This document shows positions 21,695 to 33,220 of a DNA stretch of 64,000 bases, piece after piece. Source of the DNA: Carettochelys insculpta (lineage: Eukaryota > Chordata > Testudines > Carettochelyidae). Made by a program: the position numbers and the translations under genes. Below the pieces are notes generated by a model, which was not told where the DNA came from, did not search any database, and saw only the letters and a list, made by a program, of their open reading frames with translations. The DNA is taken from contig NC_134138.1 of the NCBI RefSeq assembly GCF_033958435.1, positions 193,847,298-193,911,297 on the forward strand, written 5' to 3'. Every line of letters begins with the position of its first letter. The first letter of the stretch is position 1.

Positions 21695-24690
21695 TCATCA
21701 TCATCATCATCATCATCAATAACCGTGGGCTCAGTGCCCATTGGTGTCTGATGCCTCTCTCACTATTTCCTTCCATCTTTCCCTGTCCAGTGCAGAGTGG
21801 CTTAGTTTCTGTAGACTAGCTCTGCACCAATCTACTGTATTATCTATCCATTCTCTGTGGGGTCTGCCTCTCCTATTTGAACCGTCCATTATGCTGAATA
21901 TTAGGGTCTTGATTTTTCATTCGTTGTTCATTCTGCAAATATGCCCAAATAGTTGTAGCTTCCATTTTATAACCTTCTGCAGCAGGTTCTCTTTTGGCTG
22001 TATCTTTCTATATAATTCCTCATTGGTGACCTTCTGCATCCATCCTATTCTCAGAATCTTTCTATAACAACTCCTTTCAAACACCAATATTCTTCTTTTC
22101 GAATCTTTCATTATCACCCATGTCTCACATCCATACAACATGCTGCTGAATACACACATTTTCAAGACATTCAGCTTCGTTCTTACACTAATCGCTTTGC
22201 TTTTCCAGATCTTATCCATCACCTTCCAACTCGCTCTTGCTTTCGCTATTCTAGTCGCTATTTCCTTCTTACAGTCTAGTTCTTATGTTATGTTGTTCCC
22301 CAGATATGTGAACTTCTCTACATTTTCTAGTTCAATACCATCAACACTGATCTTCCTTCCTATTTCCTTATCTCCAAATACCATTGTTTTTGTTTTATCG
22401 ATGCTCATAATCAGTCTGTACCGCTTCCCTTCTTTGTTCAACACCTGCACTGTTTTTGCTAGCTTCTCCTCATCTTCCTCAATGATAACTATATCATCCG
22501 CAAACTTCAAGTTGTTCATTCTTTTCCTGTGCACAGATATCCCTTCTATCTCTTTCTTGATCTTGTCCATCGCTCTCTCCAGATGTGCGATGAAGATACT
22601 TGGTGATATTGGATCTCCTTGTCTCATACCTCTACTTGTTTTAAACCAACTTCCCAACTTCCCGCATGTTCTCACCGCTGCCTCTGCATTGTCATTGATA
22701 TCCTTCAACAACCATATCAGTCTGCTATCCACTCCATATGACTCCAACACCGCCCAAGTGACTTTCTGATCTATACCGTCAAATGCCTTTTGAAGATCGA
22801 CAAAGCAAGTGTATACATTCTTGTTCTTTCGTCGAGCGTTTTCCACTATCAGTCTTAGTGCCAATATCTGCTGTATGGTACTTCTATCTTTTCTGAACCC
22901 CTCTTGCTGATCTGCTATATGTTCTTCTATCTGCGATCTTGGTCTGTCAATCAGTATCATCATCAGCACCTTGCCTAGATGATTTGATAGGGCAACTGTT
23001 CTGTAGTTCTTGCACTCCAATGTACTTCCTTTCTTGGGTATTGTCACGAGCACAGATCTTGTCCATTCCTTAGGCGCCTTCCCTTCTTTCCATGCTATAT
23101 TACATAGTCAGCGTATTTCCTGAATCATGCTTTCTCCGCCATATTTGATCATCTCTCCCATGATCTTATCATTTCCAGGGCTCTTCTTGTTCTTTAGTCG
23201 TTTCACTACTTTTTCTACTTCCTCCTTCGAAATATCGGTCTCAATCTCGATGCTCGGTGGAGATATTTCTTTCAGTTTTTCAATCTGTCTCTCTGAAACA
23301 CTAGGGTCCAACTGTGCTTTGTATAGCTCAGTGTAATATCTCGTCCATTGCTGCACAATCTTCTCCCTGTTCATGAACACTTCTTCGTTCTCATCTTTGA
23401 TCACCATCTGCTCTGGTTGCCATTTCCTATTAATATTCCTAAGTGTCTTATGCACCTCCCTGGTCTTACATTCGCTCTAATACCTCTGTATATCTTCACA
23501 TTGCTCCTCTAACCATTTCTCCTAATCCTTTCTTGCTGATTTCCTTACCTCATTGCATTTCATCCTATATTGCTGTTCTGCCATCTCAGAAACATCTCTT
23601 CTGATCCTCAATGCTCTTTTCTCTTGAACCAACTTCTTTGTCTCCTGGGTAATCCACTTTTTATTGATCTTTCCTTCTTCTGGAACAGTCTGCTCAATTG
23701 CCTCTTTTATAGCGATAGCTATCCCTGCAACTCTTATCTAGGTCTTTCTCTGTGGCAATATTCTTAATCTTCTCTTCGAGCGCTGCTCTGTATGCCTCCC
23801 CTCTTTCTTCCTCACATAGCATCACTACATCTCTTCTTTTCTCAAACTGTGTCTTAAATTTTCTTTTGAGTTTTATCTTGATGTTTGCAATCACTAGACT
23901 GTGGTCTGAGTCTATATCTACTCCTTGGAAAGTTCGGCATTGCTGTACTGATGTTATCCATCTTCTTCTTATCAAAACCATATCTCTCATGTTCTTGGAC
24001 TTCCCATCATTCGATTGCTACGTCCACTTCCTACATTCCTTTTGTTGAAATCTTGTGTTGCAGATCACGATCTCATGCTCTGTAGCAAACTCCAGTAGTT
24101 TCTCACCGCATTCGTTTCTTTCTCCATATCCAAACCTTCCCATGACTCTCTCCCAACCTTCGTTCTCTGTTCCAACCTTTGCATTCCTATCTCCTCCGAT
24201 GATCAACACATCTTTCTTCAGTATCTCCTCCACCATCTTTGTCAAGTCTTTATAGAATAGCCCAATCTCGTCCTCTGTACTGTCCAATGTGGGTGCATAC
24301 ACCTGAATGACTGAGATGTTGAACGGTTTTGCTTTGAATCTCACTAACATCATTCTTGCACTCACCAGTTTGCATCCTAGTAATGCTCTTCTAGCTGTTT
24401 TGCTAAGAAGGAATCCAACTCCTGCTTCATGCTTCATTTCGTTTCCTGACCAAATGACTTTGCAACCACATAGCTCTCCTGATCCTGTACAACGCATTTC
24501 TGCCAGTCCAAGTATATCGCATCGTTATCTCTCCATATCCTTCCGAAGCAGCTCTAATTTTCCAGGTGCCCAAAGTGTTCAGACATTTCATGTTCCAATG
24601 GATAGCATATGTGTTAGTTGTAATTTTCTTTTGGTAACCAACCTATTGACCCAACCCAAATTGCTCCATTAGTATCACGGACCTTGTTTA
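21695..24690 (-). mobile_element. RTE-type LINE, nearly full length
   Basis: About 3.0 kb on minus with endonuclease, reverse transcriptase and C-terminal region in order. On minus the stop follows DTNGH and the element ends in a GAT/TGA trinucleotide run (21695-21720), with almost no 3' UTR. This short 3' end plus microsatellite tail is the RTE hallmark. The usual size is about 3.2-3.3 kb. Confidence 0.82.
21740..24680 (-). pseudogene. RTE ORF: APE endonuclease plus reverse transcriptase (frameshifted)
   Basis: Read on minus. The N-terminal endonuclease starts at about 24640 and is best kept at 24497-24018: RFKAKPFNISVIQVYAPT, then VLIIGGDRNAKVG with the catalytic Asp (Arg in place of the usual Asn-preceding Phe). 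After a frame break the DSDHSLVIANI motif carries the terminal Asp-His pair (about 23920). A linker (23455-23108) holds KSPGNDKI. The polymerase (23053-22283) has NYRTVALSNHLGK, QEGFRKDRST, DLQKAFDGID, GMRQGDPISP and the catalytic KFADDIVII near 22495-22510. The C-terminal part (22222-21917) has LYGCETW and ILRIGWMQKVTN, then RRGRPHREWIDN. At least four frameshifts separate the blocks, so no protein is made. Confidence 0.82.
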
Positions 24691-24925
24691 TCCAGGCGAC
24701 ATCTGAGCTGGCATCTTTTATCATTTAGTTGTACTGACATCAGACTTCATTCATATTGTTGTTTGATGGTCAGCGCATCGACACACATCTGACCAGCCCT
24801 CCTCCTTCATCCAGGCTTGGGACTGGCATGGAGCTCATAGAGGCTTCATGGCAGAGTTCATTTCATGTGCTGTCCTTAAAATCTGGCACACCACAAAAAT
24901 CCCTGCTTACTTGTGTAATCTAACA

Positions 24926-25630
24926 TCATCGTCATTTTCACAAAGGGAAGGATGGACAGCTGCAGCCGCCATCAAGGCATTGCCCTCCTCTTTGATATCT
25001 TACTGAATTGCCTGCACTCTCTTGCAGAGAAAGTACTTCCAGAGTCCCAATGTGGCTTCAGACCATCACAAATCACCACCATATGATTTTTCACAGCAAG
25101 GTAGATCTCAGAAAAATGTGAAGACCACCACCAAGAGTGATATGCGGTTTTTATCAATGTGACCAGAGCCTTTGACTCTGTGGAAAATCAAAGTTTGTCT
25201 GCCCAGGAAATTTTATTACCACTGTCAGACTCTTCCATGACATGACTGTTGCCTCCACTGTGTGCCGTGGCTCTACCTCTTCATGCGTTGTCACCTGAAC
25301 TGGTGTAGAACAATGCTGTGTACTGGCAGCCGCCTTCATCTCCATTATCTTAGTAGCAATGAAAACATTAATCGAAGATCACCTACCACAGGGCATTTGC
25401 ATCCAATATCAGACGGATGGCAACCTCTTCGACTTTCATGTTTGTGGCAGCACTACAGTAATATCAGCAATAATACCCAACTCCAGTGCACAGATTGTGC
25501 CATAGTTACACACTCAGAGGAGGATCTACAAACAGCCTTTAATTGCTTCTCTGAAGCTGACCAGAGCCTGGGGCTAACTCTGAATATTGGTAAAACAAAA
25601 GTTCTCCACCAGGTGACCTCCAGGCTGTAA
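24926..25630 (+). pseudogene. Second LINE reverse-transcriptase fragment, highly degraded
   Basis: Plus-strand pieces in shifting frames spell LINE polymerase blocks: a RHQGIALL stretch, LPESQCGFRPS, an EKCED..YAVFINVTRAFDSV block (about 25105-25180) and, at 25480-25620, CTDCAIVTHSEEDLQTAF followed by GLTLNIGKTKVLHQ. The catalytic FADD is read as CTD here. The block order and DGNLF..LRRLQ-like wording set it apart from the RTE, CR1 and Tx1 copies in the window. Clade not assigned. Too broken to be functional. Confidence 0.6.
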
Positions 25631-25840
25631 AGGCACATGGCTTTAACAGCTAAGGTCACAGGTTCTGTCCCTCCTGTCCAGTGCTAGGGTGGAGAATTAC
25701 ATACTCCGGGTTACATACTTCATTCAGCTGAGGAAGTGTGTCCTGAGACCTCCCAGCAATTCATCCCAGCCAAGCCCCCATTTGCTAGGCAGGCGGACCC
25801 ATAACCTTAAGTGCTAAAGCCATGTGCCTTTACACCATGA
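25620..25840. repeat. Inverted repeat with tRNA-like arms
   Basis: TGTAAAGGCACATGGCTTTAA at about 25626-25646 recurs inverted near 25805-25835. The left arm is followed by AAGGTCACAGGTTCTGTCCC, which resembles a pol III B box. Possibly two SINE heads in opposite orientation. Confidence 0.35.
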
Positions 25841-25869
25841 GGTAGACAAACAGCTGGCTCTCAGCTGAG

Positions 25870-25985
25870 GTGGTAGAGCAGACTTCCCTCTTCCTTCTCA
25901 GTGCCTCTAGGGTTACATAAGTCTTTTGTAATAATTGTTTATAAGGTGCTTTAGAATCCTCGGATGAAAATCACTATAATCTCCC
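25870..25985 (+). mobile_element. MIR/L2-type SINE remnant
   Basis: GGTGGTAGAGCAGA resembles a tRNA A-box region, and TTTATAAGGTGCTTTAGAATCC with TCGGATGAAAATCACTATAA matches the 3' tail of reptilian CORE-SINE/L2 elements as I recall it. Confidence 0.45.
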
Positions 25986-26050
25986 CGCTGCCCCTGGCGT
26001 TGGTCTCCAGATGGTAGTCCGTCCCTCTGATCTGTGAAGATCTCTGTATG

Positions 26051-26880
26051 TTATTTCTGAGCTTTTTGTCTGCTAGCACTTACCAGACTTCTGCTCCTTT
26101 GGATCGCTTCTCCCACTTGGATAGTAACTTCATATGACATGGTACCATTCTCCAGACTTTTAGACCACTCCTTCGGGTCTCTCTGTAATGAATCCTCGCA
26201 GGATTGCCTGCCTCTGTCCAATTGGTCCTTTGTTGTCCATCTGGACTCTAGTGCTTGACCACCTCCTTTCAGAGGCATCCTGAGCCTTGTGTTTTTAACA
26301 GGTCTCCCCTTACTGGTGCTTCTGAAACCATTTTTGAAGCACTGTTGAAAAGGCTATTCCATAATTGTATGTAGGGGTTGAAGTGTTACTGAATGATGAT
26401 AGATGACATGGGTGCAAGTGATGGAATTGCTCCACTCCAAATACCACCTCCAAAAGATTTTTTTTCCTTCATTTTTTCTCTCCACTTGGGTATAGCCTCC
26501 TTCAGTGCATAGAATTTGGCATGGGAAGAAATCTATTCACAGTTGTAGCACTGCGTCAGCTCCATGGTCATGTGTTGCAGAAGTTCTGCAAGCTTCCTTT
26601 TTTCAGACTCAGGTTGGTAGGATGAGAAAGTGCGTAAGGGAAAAATATGAGCGGATGGTGTAACTGAAGGAAAACAAACTCCTAAAGGCTGACACCTTTG
26701 ACTTAAATGGTAAGTATGCATTGCATCCCATTCAGTGGAACTGATTGGCCAACTCTGGTTGACAGCTGCCAGAAATTTACCAAAACTGATATTAAATACA
26801 CACAAACACCACCAAGTTTTTGAGGAAATTCTGTCCAAGAACCTAAAGGGTCTACCACTACTTGAACATTTCCCACCAGG
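26051..26880 (-). other. Coding-like stretch of unknown origin
   Basis: Two minus frames (26838-26533, 101 codons; 26278-26051, 75 codons), with shifted pieces between them, have ordinary protein-like composition (for example EWDAMHTYHLSQ, ESEKRKLAELLQHM, AIPKWREKMKE, SLENGTMSYEV). No introns or conserved motif were recognised. It could be an old processed pseudogene or chance. Confidence 0.2.
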
Positions 26881-27944
26881 ATTTTAACTATGTAACTGAG
26901 TTGCTAAATTCCATTGCTGCTTGTGGAACACTGTATGAAGTATTCACTGCTACCTACATCTTTTGAGAGCACCCAGGACTAAAGTAAATGTTTTGTTCAA
27001 CCAAAAATGATGTTTTAAAATTTAGATTGGCCAGCAAATAAAAAATCCATTATTTGAAGGTCTACTAAGCTTAGAAATGTGAGAAGTGAGTTGCCGGGCT
27101 AGGTTTACCCCTTGCCCTGCATAAGCAATAAAGTGTGTGACCTGATAGTCAAATGCTGAATATTCCCAGTGAAGATTATACTATAACTTGTCATGGGCAG
27201 TCTGTTCCATTGCCCAACTGCTCTTTTTAGATGCAATTTTTCCTAATGCAGCTTGCTTTTTTCTGTCAGGTAGTTTTCGCCCATTATTATTTTCTTTCTT
27301 CTTTGACTGATGAAAATGGATCCATCTTTTTAATGATGTCCCATTATACTTATAGTTATCACATATCTTCTTTCAGGCAGTTTTTTGCTCCATGGTAAAG
27401 ACAGACATTTCACTTAACCTTTCCTAAGAGACAAGGAGATAGAGTTTTCCTCTCAGAGATGAGATCTTGCTTTTGAGTGTAGTGATTCTCTTTCCACATA
27501 ATAAATGTCTGTCTGCTCAAGGCAAGACTTGCCAGGTGGAAATGAGGAGAATTTTGACATTTAAAATTTTTTTATCATTTTGTTGTTCTCTCCTTTTACT
27601 GTTCATGTGCATTCTCTCTCTCTCTTTCTGAACTTTGTGTTTGTTTCATAAAATATGGCTCCCTAAGTGAATGCATTTGTCCATTTGAAAGCTGTACCTT
27701 CTTGAGTGGAGTTGGATTCTTGTCTCATTAATTTTAGGCAAGTCCTCTAGTAATATAGCTCCTTTGCAACATAATTACGTTATTGACTCTTAGTTGGTTG
27801 ATAGCTGTATAACCTTGAGCTGCAGTCTTCTGAAATACCTAATTCAGACAGTGTTTATCCTGCATACTAATTTGCAGCAGCATTTAGGGTAAGTTAAAAA
27901 AAAACAAAAAGCAAAACAAAAAACAAAACAAAACAAAAAATAAC
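26881..27944. other. AT-rich, no gene recognised
   Basis: Ends in an A/AAAC-rich low-complexity run at 27895-27940 directly before a PLE tail. Confidence 0.45.
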
Positions 27945-28105
27945 CAAGCAGTCCCGTAGCACCTTTATTTATTGGGTAATGAGCTTTCATGGGTAAAACC
28001 CATTTCTTCAGGGTCTTACCCTTGAAAGCTCATTACCTAATACATAAGGTGCTACAGGCTGTTTTTTGTGAAGCTACAAACTAACATGGTTACCCCTCTG
28101 AGACT
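27945..28105. mobile_element. PLE-tail foldback insertion
   Basis: AGCAGTCCCGTAGCACCTT and AAGGTGCTACAGGCTG face each other around GAGCTTTCATGGGTAAAACC / GGTCTTACCCTTGAAAGCTC. The element ends with CTAACATGGTTACCCCTCTG. Confidence 0.68.
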
Positions 28106-28113
28106 ATGTAGGG

Positions 28114-28636
28114 CAGTGTTTATCAGCCAGAGGTATCCTTGGGGACTACACCAAGATCTTCCATGGGGTACATCAACTTATCTAGATATTTGACTAGTTT
28201 TACAACAGGCTACATAAAAACACCAGTAAAATCAGTACAATCTGAAAGTACATTCGGAGAATGACTTGTTTCTACTGCTTCATATGCCTTACACTGAAAC
28301 GTATATACAATATTTCTTTTCCAATTCTTTTATTTGATAGTAGAAAGTCAGCAAGTTTTCAGAAGTAGACTTCTGTGGCATTTTTGCATGATTTTGTAAG
28401 TAAGTAGCTCTGAAGTGAGATGTAACTTGGTGGTTTGCAAAACAAAACTGACCCCTGAAAAGGATACAGTAATCTGGAAAAGTTGAATGGCACTTGTTTC
28501 AAAACCTTAGATTACCGTAGGACCATGTTTGTCAACTAGTTGTACATGGACCCTTAGGAGTACGCAAGTCTGTAGATACTTATATTTTTTGTTTAAATAA
28601 AGGGGGTACGTAATAAAAAAAGGTTGAGATACACTG
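28114..28636. mobile_element. hAT element, 523 bp, exact 8-bp target duplication
   Basis: The left end CAGTGTTTATCAGCC and right end GGTTGAGATACACTG form an inverted repeat starting with hAT-like CAG. ATGTAGGG is perfectly repeated at 28106-28113 and 28637-28644. No transposase frame remains. It sits immediately after the PLE tail and so inserted into or beside it. Confidence 0.85.
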
Positions 28637-29232
28637 ATGTAGGGTATACAGTAAACCCGCAATATGCACGCTTTCGAGTTGCATTTAACTTGCATTAAGC
28701 ACAACTAAAAATCCTGCTGCCCCGCTCCACCCACCCAGCTCACCCCCACAGCCCCCCACCTCGCTTGGCTCTGGCTTCGGCTCATCCTCCTATTCCTCTA
28801 CCAATGCAATACGCTCTTTCAAAGGGAAATCGGAGGAAAGCGTCTCAGACACTGCAAGCTGGACCCCGATCCCGTATTGGGTAGAGCTCCCCCTTTCAAA
28901 AGAAGGTATGCGTAGATGTGCCACAGCCTGCTCTTTCGAAAGAGGAGTCCTCCATGGCAGTGGCCAGCTGGAACATGGAGACGCCCTGCCCTGAAGCAGC
29001 GTGGCTCTATGATCCCTGTGTCTGGCTGCTCTTAAAGCTGCACAGACCCAGAAATCCTGTGGCAGGAAGCTGAGAGCAGGCGAGCAGCAACAGCTCACGG
29101 CAGGCCCTCACAGCCACACCCGACCACAGAAAAGAACACATGGCCAGTGCCCATCAGCCTCTGGAGCTCCAGGGCCCTCCCTTAGAGCCCTCACAGGGCT
29201 CCCAGGAACCTACCCCAGAGAAGGAAAAAGGG

Positions 29233-30165
29233 CCCCCTCCTGGATGGAGTCTGAGCTCCAAGACCTCCTCAGACTGTGGAAAGAGAAGGAGGTGTTGCAG
29301 GAGATGGGGGTTAAGTGAAGGAGTGCGGCAGCCTTCGCCCTCCTGGCCCAGGGACTGACCAGATGTGGCCACCTAGAGCGGACCCTGGATCAAGTGCGGA
29401 GCAAAGTTAAGGAGCTCCATCAGGGCTATGTCCGGGTCCAGGACAAGGCCAGGCACTCAGGGGGCAGGTCCCTCCACCTGCCCCTACTACCAGGAGCTCC
29501 ATTCCACCTTGGAGCCCAGGGACAGCTCCCCACCCCCAGTGGTCCTGAACACGTCCGCAGACCAGCCCAAGCCAGAGGGCCTGGAGGAGCTTGGACCAGC
29601 CAGTCTGAGCCAGGGAGCGGACACCACCCTCAACTGGTTGAGCAAGAAGCATGACTTGTCTGCGGTGTTCCCTCGTGATCATCCAGCCGGGGCCAGATGC
29701 ACGGTGGGACACAGACAGGGCCGGGCCACACCTGGGGATGGCCCCACCTGGGGGGGGACCCCTGTGCACCCCCGACACCACACAGATGCTATGCCCATCC
29801 CACCTGGGTCCTGGGGGGGTCAGGGAGTATGGGGTCCCGAAGCAGCAAGGGTATGGGGTCCCAGGGGGTCAGGGGGCCGGGGTCCTGATAGGGGACTGAC
29901 GCACCATCCTTCTCTCCTTCCAGCTGCAGAATTGAGGGCCCACACAGTCCTGTGCCATTCATGGCCCCAGAGAGCTCCCCAGAGGTGGCATATGGGGCTA
30001 GGCACCTCCAGCAGCACCACCACACTGCACCTGCAGCTGGAGACTGCAGCAGCACACCGGGGAGGACACCACCAGCCTCCATTAGGCCAAGCTGGCAGAT
30101 CAGCACCTCTGGCTGGAGGAGGCCAGCCAGGCCTGGTGGAGGGAGGCCTGGGACTGCGTGATGTC
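29233..30165 (+). pseudogene. Harbinger Myb/SANT-like protein, part before the CR1
   Basis: Plus-strand pieces read ESELQDLLRLWKEKEVLQ, then, past a TGA at about 29311, RTLDQVRSKVKELHQGY, nearly the same wording as copy A. A diverged TCPYYQELHSTL region follows. After a probable intron the coiled-coil tail DQHLWLEEASQAWW ends at 30165, where the CR1 begins. Several stops and shifts make it non-functional. Confidence 0.72.
30161..30165. repeat. CR1 target-site duplication, left copy (ATGTC)
   Basis: ATGTC here and at 33571-33575 flank the CR1. The Myb-like reading frame continues across when the insert is skipped. Confidence 0.6.
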
Positions 30166-30179
30166 ATAAGAACATGAGA

Positions 30180-32232
30180 AGATAAGAACAGCCATACTAG
30201 GTCAGACCAAAGGTCCATCCAGCCCAGTAGCTCTTTCTTAAATTCTGTTATAGTTCTAGACTTCACAGTCTCCTCTGGCAAGGAGTTCCACAGGTTAACT
30301 ATGCGCTGAGTGAAGAAGAACTTTCTTTTATTAGTTTTAAACCTGCTACTCATTAATTTCATTTGGTGTCCTCTAGTTCTTGTATTATCGGCACAAGTAA
30401 ATAACTTCTCCTGATTCATCCTCTCCACACCTGTCATAATTTTATATACCTCTATCATGTCCCCCCTTAGTCCCCTCTTTTCTAAACTGAAAAGTCCCAA
30501 TCTGTTTAGCCTCTCGTCAGACAGGACCTGTTCCAAGCCCCTAATCATTTTAGTTGCCCTTTTCTGAACCTTTTCCAGTGCCAGGATGTCTTTCTTTAGG
30601 TGAGGAGACCACATTTGTACACAGTATTCAAGATGTGGGCATACTATAGATTTATGTAGGGGCAGTAAGTTACTCCTTGTCTTATTTTCTATCCCTTTTT
30701 TAATAATACCTAACATCCTATTTGCCTTTTTGACTGCCTCTGCACACTGCATGGATGTTTTCAAGGAAGATCTCTTTCCTGATTAGTCATAGCTAAATTA
30801 GCCCCCATCATAGTGTTAGTTGGGATTATTTTTTCCAATGTGCATTACCTTACACTTATCCACATTACATTTCATTTGCCATTTTGTTGCCCAATCACTG
30901 TTTGATGAGATCTTTTTGAAGTTCTTCACAGTCTGCCTTTGTCTTGACTATCTCCAACAGTTTAGTGTCATCTGCAAATCTTGCCACCTCACTGCTCATC
31001 CCCTTCTCCAGATCATTTGTGAATAAATTGAGCAGGCTTGCTCCTAGGACTGACCCTCAGGGGACACCACTAGTTACCCCTCTCCATTCAGAAAATTTAC
31101 CATTTATGCCTACTCTTTGTTTCCTGTCTTTTAACTAGTTCTCAATCCATAAAAGGACCTTCCCTCTTATCCCATAACAACTTAATTTACATAAGAGCCT
31201 TTGATGAGGTACCTTGTCGAAGGCTTTTTGGAAATCTAAATGTACTTTATCCACTGGATCTCCCCGTCTGCATGTTTGTTAACCCCTTCAGAGAACTCTG
31301 ACAGATTAGTAAGACATGATTTCCCTCTGCAGAAACCATGTTGACTTTTGCCCGTCAAATTATGTTCTTCTATGTGCCTGACAATTTTATTCTTTACTGT
31401 TGTTTCAACTAATTTGCCCAGAACTGACATTAAACTTACTGGTCTGTAATTGCCAGGGTCACCTCTACAGCCCTTTTTAAATATTGGTGTCACATTAGCT
31501 ATCTTCCTGTCATTAGGTACGGAAGCTGATCCAAAGGACAAGTTACAAACTAGTGTTAATAGCTCTACAATTTCCCATTTGAGTTCTTTCAGAACCTTGG
31601 ATGAATGCCATCTGGTCCCGGTGATTTGTTAAAGTTAAGTTTATCTATTTGTTCCAAAACCTCCTCTAATGACACATAAATCTGGGACAATTCCTCCGTT
31701 TCATTTCCCACAAAAAACAATGCAGGTTTGGGAATCTTCCCAACATCCTCAGCCGTGAAGACTGATGCAAAGAAATCATTTAGTCTCTCTGCAATGGCTT
31801 TCTCATCCTTGATTGCTCCTGTTGTATTTCTATCATCTAGGGGACCCACTGTTTTTTTTAGCAGGCTTCCTGCTTCTAATGTATTTAAAAAACATTTTGT
31901 TATTACTCTTTGAGCTTTTGGCTAGATGTTCCTCAAAATCTTTTTTGGCTTTCCTTATTAGTTTTACACTTAATTTGGTAGTGTTTATGTTCCTTTCTAT
32001 TTACCTCACTAGGATTTGCCTTCCACTTTTTGAAAGATACTTTTTTATTCGCCACTGCTTGTTTTACACGGGTGTTAACCCATGGTGGCTCTTTTTTTGT
32101 TTTTTTATACGATTGCTTGTCTGATCTAGCCCATTGTTTGATACCTCCCCTCCTCTCTTTTTCACTAAAGCCTAGAGTATCTCTATCAATGGATTCTCCT
32201 CTAAGAGGAGTTTCTGTCCGATCCACATGCTC
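30180..32232 (-). pseudogene. CR1 ORF2 reverse transcriptase, endonuclease missing
   Basis: Read on minus from about 32230: a linker with PPWVNTRVKQAVANKK (normally between endonuclease and RT), then KIPKPALFF, EEVLEQIDKLNFNKSPGPDG (31700-31600), PIFKKGCRGDPGNYRPVSL, QHGFCRGKSCLTNL, KAFDKVPHQRLL, SGVPQGSVLG, the catalytic ARFADDTKL (FADD codons at 30967-30978), and the conserved C-terminal KKANRMLGIIKKGI, HLEYCVQMWSP and RIVNLWNSLPEETV. CR1 ORF2 normally begins with an APE endonuclease of about 230 residues. None is visible between the ORF1 end at 32262 and this linker. Frameshifts at about 31580, 31235 and 30770 also break it. Confidence 0.83.
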
Positions 32233-32261
32233 CTCTGCACCAATCGGCTTTCCCCCATCTC

Positions 32262-32509
32262 TTAGTTTAAAAACTGCTCTATGACCTTTTTAACGTTTAG
32301 TGCCAGCAGTCTGGATCCCCTTTGATTTAGGTGGAGCCCATCCTTCCTGTATAGGCTCCCCAGCTCCCAAAAGTGTCCCCAGTTCCTAATAAATCTAAAC
32401 CCCTCCTCCCTACCCCATCGTCTCATCCACACATTCAGACTCTGAAGTTCTGCTTGCCTACCTGGCCCTGTGCGTGGAACAGGAAGCATTTCTGAGAATG
32501 CCACCTTAG
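32262..32509 (-). pseudogene. CR1 ORF1 esterase domain, C-terminal piece
   Basis: Continuation of the 33221-33562 frame beyond the MITE. It contains RFIRNWGHFWELGSLYRKDG and DGLHLNQRGSRLLA, the Asp-x-x-His end of an SGNH/GDSL-type esterase, then stops after EQFLN at 32262-32264. Confidence 0.75.
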
Positions 32510-33220
32510 GGCTACGTCTACATGTGAAGCCTACATCGAAGTAGCCTATTTCGATGTGGCGACATCGAAATAGGCTATTTCGATGAATAACATCTACACG
32601 TCCTCCAGGGCTGGCAACGTCGATGTTCAACATCGACGTTGCGCAGCACCACATCGAAATAGGCGCTGCGAGGGAACGTCTACACGCCACAGTAGCACAC
32701 ATCGAAATAAGGGTGCCAGGCACAGCTGCAGACAGCATCACAGGGCGGACTCAACAGCCAGCCGCTCCCTTAAAGGGCCCCTCCCAGACACACTTGCACT
32801 AAACAGCACAAGATACACAGAGCCGACAACGAGTTGCAGACCCTGTGCATGCAGCATGAATCCCCCGCTGCAGCAGCAGCAGCCAGAAGCCCTGGGCTAA
32901 AGGCTGCTGCCCACGGTGACCATAGAGCCCCGCACGGGCTGGAGAGACAGCATCTCTCAACCCCCCAGCTGATGGCTGCCATGGAGGACCCCACAATTTC
33001 GACGTTGCGGGACGCAGATCGTCTACACGGTCCCTACTTCGACGTTGAACGTCGAAGTAGGGCGCTATTCCGATCCCCTCATGAGGTTAGCGACTTCGAC
33101 ATCTCGCCGCCTAACATCGAAGTTAACTTCGCAATAGCGCCTGACGCGTGTAGCCGCGACGGGTGCTATTTCGAAGTTAGTGCCGCTACTTCGAAGTAGC
33201 GTGCACGTGTAGACACAGCC
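32510..33220. mobile_element. 711-bp Harbinger MITE inserted in CR1 ORF1
   Basis: The left end GGCTACGTCTACATGTG and right end CACGTGTAGACACAGCC form an inverted repeat. Flanks TAG (32507-32509) and CAG (33221-33223) fit a 3-bp target with one change. It contains a perfect 31-bp palindrome at 33032-33062. It is the longest of the three MITE copies and splits the CR1 esterase between its GTND and DGLH blocks. Confidence 0.83.

Noticed and set aside
22140..22769. 209-codon plus-strand hydrophobic frame
   Set aside because: Exact antisense of the RTE reverse transcriptase. The minus strand carries the conserved RT blocks.
28649..28770. Tigger-like terminus (ACAGTAAACCCGC) after the hAT element
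   Set aside because: Only one end is visible, with no matching inverted end or TA duplication, so the assignment was not kept as a feature.
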